DNA of 7,153 nucleotides from assembly GCA_018970965.1 (NCBI GenBank), contig JAGWVG010000087.1, forward strand, positions 1 through 7,153, in the 5' to 3' direction. Both the position numbers and the translations under genes were made by a program. Under the pieces are notes generated by a model. The model worked only from the letters and a program-made list of their open reading frames with translations, did not search any database and was not told the origin of the DNA. Origin of the DNA: Alphaproteobacteria bacterium (GTDB lineage: Bacteria; Pseudomonadota; Alphaproteobacteria; Sphingomonadales; Sphingomonadaceae). Numbering within the stretch: the stretch's first letter is position 1; every line of letters begins with the position of its first letter. This document shows, piece by piece, positions 6,055 through 7,153 of this stretch.

Positions 6055-7153
6055 ATGCGCCGTCAATTAAAGATTATCGCTGCAGTGTCATTGGCGTGCG
6101 TGCCGATGGTGGCACATGCTGCAGCCTTTGATGTGGAACAAGCGAGCCGCGCTTGGTTGGATACGCTGCAGGGCCCTGCGCGCGCCAAAAGCGATGCCTA
6201 TTTTGAGGGAGGCTATTGGCTTCTCCTCTGGGGGACGCTTGTTTCGGTGTTCAGCGATATGCTTTTGCTAAAGCTGCGCTTGTCGGCGCGGTTCCGGGAT
6301 ATTGGCGCACGTCTCTTTAAGCGCCCGGCTGGCATCGTGTGGGTCACGGCCTTGGGCTATGTGCTTGCGGGCTGGCTGATTACGCTGCCGTGGCTGATCT
6401 ATACCGATTTTGTGCGCGAGGCGCAGTATGGGCTAATGAACCAAGGCTTTGGGGGTTGGTTTGTGGATGCCCTAAAGGCACTGGCCCTTGCGCTGGGGAT
6501 TGCGCCTTTGGGGCTTACGGCAATTTACGCAGTCATCCGCCGTTTCCCCCGCAATTGGTGGGTTTTGGCGACAGGCCTGATGGCGGGGTTTATGTTCATC
6601 GGCACGGCACTGGCGCCAGTTTATATTGCGCCCCTGTTCAATAAATATACCGAGATGCCAGCTGGCCCGCTGCGGGAGCGGATTGTGGCAATGGCTGAAG
6701 CGCGGGATATTCCGGCGAACCATATTTACGTCTTTGATGCATCAAAACAGTCCAAGCGTATTTCCGCCAATGTGTCGGGCATTGGGCCAACAATCCGCAT
6801 CAGCTTGAACGACAACCTTTTAAACCGCTCTACCCCGCAAGAAGTTGCAGCGGTGATGGGGCATGAAATGGGCCATTATAAGCTCAATCACGTGTGGTGG
6901 AGCTTGGTGTTTATGACGGGCGTTTTCGGTCTGGCGTTCTTCTTGGCCTCGCGCATTGCCCCGGCACTGATCGCACGTCACGGCCAATCTTGGGGGGTGA
7001 GAGGCGTTGAAGATCCCGCATCGCTGCCCGTATTGGGGATTTTGCTATCGCTGTTCGGCCTGTTGGCCACACCGCTGACGCATACGCTTATTCGCGTGAA
7101 TGAAAGTCAAGCCGATGCCTTTGGGCTGGATGTTGCACAAGAGCCCGATGCTT
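6055..7153 (+). CDS. STE24-type M48 zinc metalloprotease, 3' end truncated by the window
   Basis: The frame is open from ATG 6055 to the window end, giving 366 residues; the usual family length is a little over 400, so only the tail is missing. A Sec signal peptide (MRRQLK, hydrophobic core, cleavage probably after AHA at 20-22) is followed by membrane segments at about 54-72, 93-116, 138-160 and 169-188. IAPLFNKYTEMP (191-202) is typical of the STE24 N-terminal domain. The zinc site HEMGH gives H270, E271 and H274. E350 in NESQADAF is the third ligand, so the catalytic site is complete. Bacterial relatives are membrane proteases related to CAAX prenyl proteases and are thought to act in membrane-protein quality control. 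Bacteria lack known prenylated CAAX targets, so the substrate is unknown. The start is fixed by a strong GGAGGA (6042-6047), 7 bases upstream. Confidence 0.9.
   Translation, partial: MRRQLKIIAAVSLACVPMVAHAAAFDVEQASRAWLDTLQGPARAKSDAYFEGGYWLLLWGTLVSVFSDMLLLKLRLSARFRDIGARLFKRPAGIVWVTALGYVLAGWLITLPWLIYTDFVREAQYGLMNQGFGGWFVDALKALALALGIAPLGLTAIYAVIRRFPRNWWVLATGLMAGFMFIGTALAPVYIAPLFNKYTEMPAGPLRERIVAMAEARDIPANHIYVFDASKQSKRISANVSGIGPTIRISLNDNLLNRSTPQEVAAVMGHEMGHYKLNHVWWSLVFMTGVFGLAFFLASRIAPALIARHGQSWGVRGVEDPASLPVLGILLSLFGLLATPLTHTLIRVNESQADAFGLDVAQEPDA

Overview
The window looks like a fragment of an alphaproteobacterial chromosome, possibly from a sphingomonad-like organism. This is inferred from the moderately high GC, the steroid/aromatic ring-degradation gene types and the signal-peptide-bearing STE24 protease; no rRNA or marker gene confirms it. 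There are two gene blocks that converge on a hairpin at about 3619-3645, and a third gene diverges from the second block.

Block 1 (+ strand, 1-3592) is a tightly packed catabolic operon. In order it holds the C-terminal end of a type I extradiol (meta-cleavage) dioxygenase of the BphC/HsaC/TesB kind, a class D flavin-dependent phenol monooxygenase oxygenase subunit of the HsaA/TesA2 kind, and two different Rieske non-heme iron oxygenases resembling KshA (3-ketosteroid 9alpha-hydroxylase). In the 9,10-seco pathway of steroid degradation, KshA action opens ring B and produces an aromatised A ring. HsaA then hydroxylates that ring to a catechol and HsaC cleaves it. Having all three types in one operon points to steroid (or sterol/bile-acid-like polycyclic) catabolism. 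The partner reductases (HsaB-like flavin reductase, KshB-like ferredoxin reductase) and the hydrolase HsaD are not in the window.

Block 2 (- strand, 5925 down to 3652) holds three closely spaced genes: a small M24-fold metallopeptidase-like protein with all five metal ligands, a COG4705-like polytopic membrane protein built from four copies of a 17-residue motif, and a secreted or outer-membrane beta-barrel-like protein. Nothing in these genes ties them to steroid catabolism.

Block 3 (+ strand, 6055 to the window end) is a STE24-type M48 zinc metalloprotease with a signal peptide, cut off by the window edge after its third zinc ligand. It is divergent from block 2 across a 129-base spacer that contains a good -35 hexamer.

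Most of the window follows recognised families. The items most worth a second look are the enlarged spacer in the Rieske cluster motif of the first KshA-like protein, the pairing of two divergent KshA-like oxygenases next to ring-cleavage genes, and the four-fold membrane repeat carrying one acidic residue per unit. I did not find a clearly new biological system.
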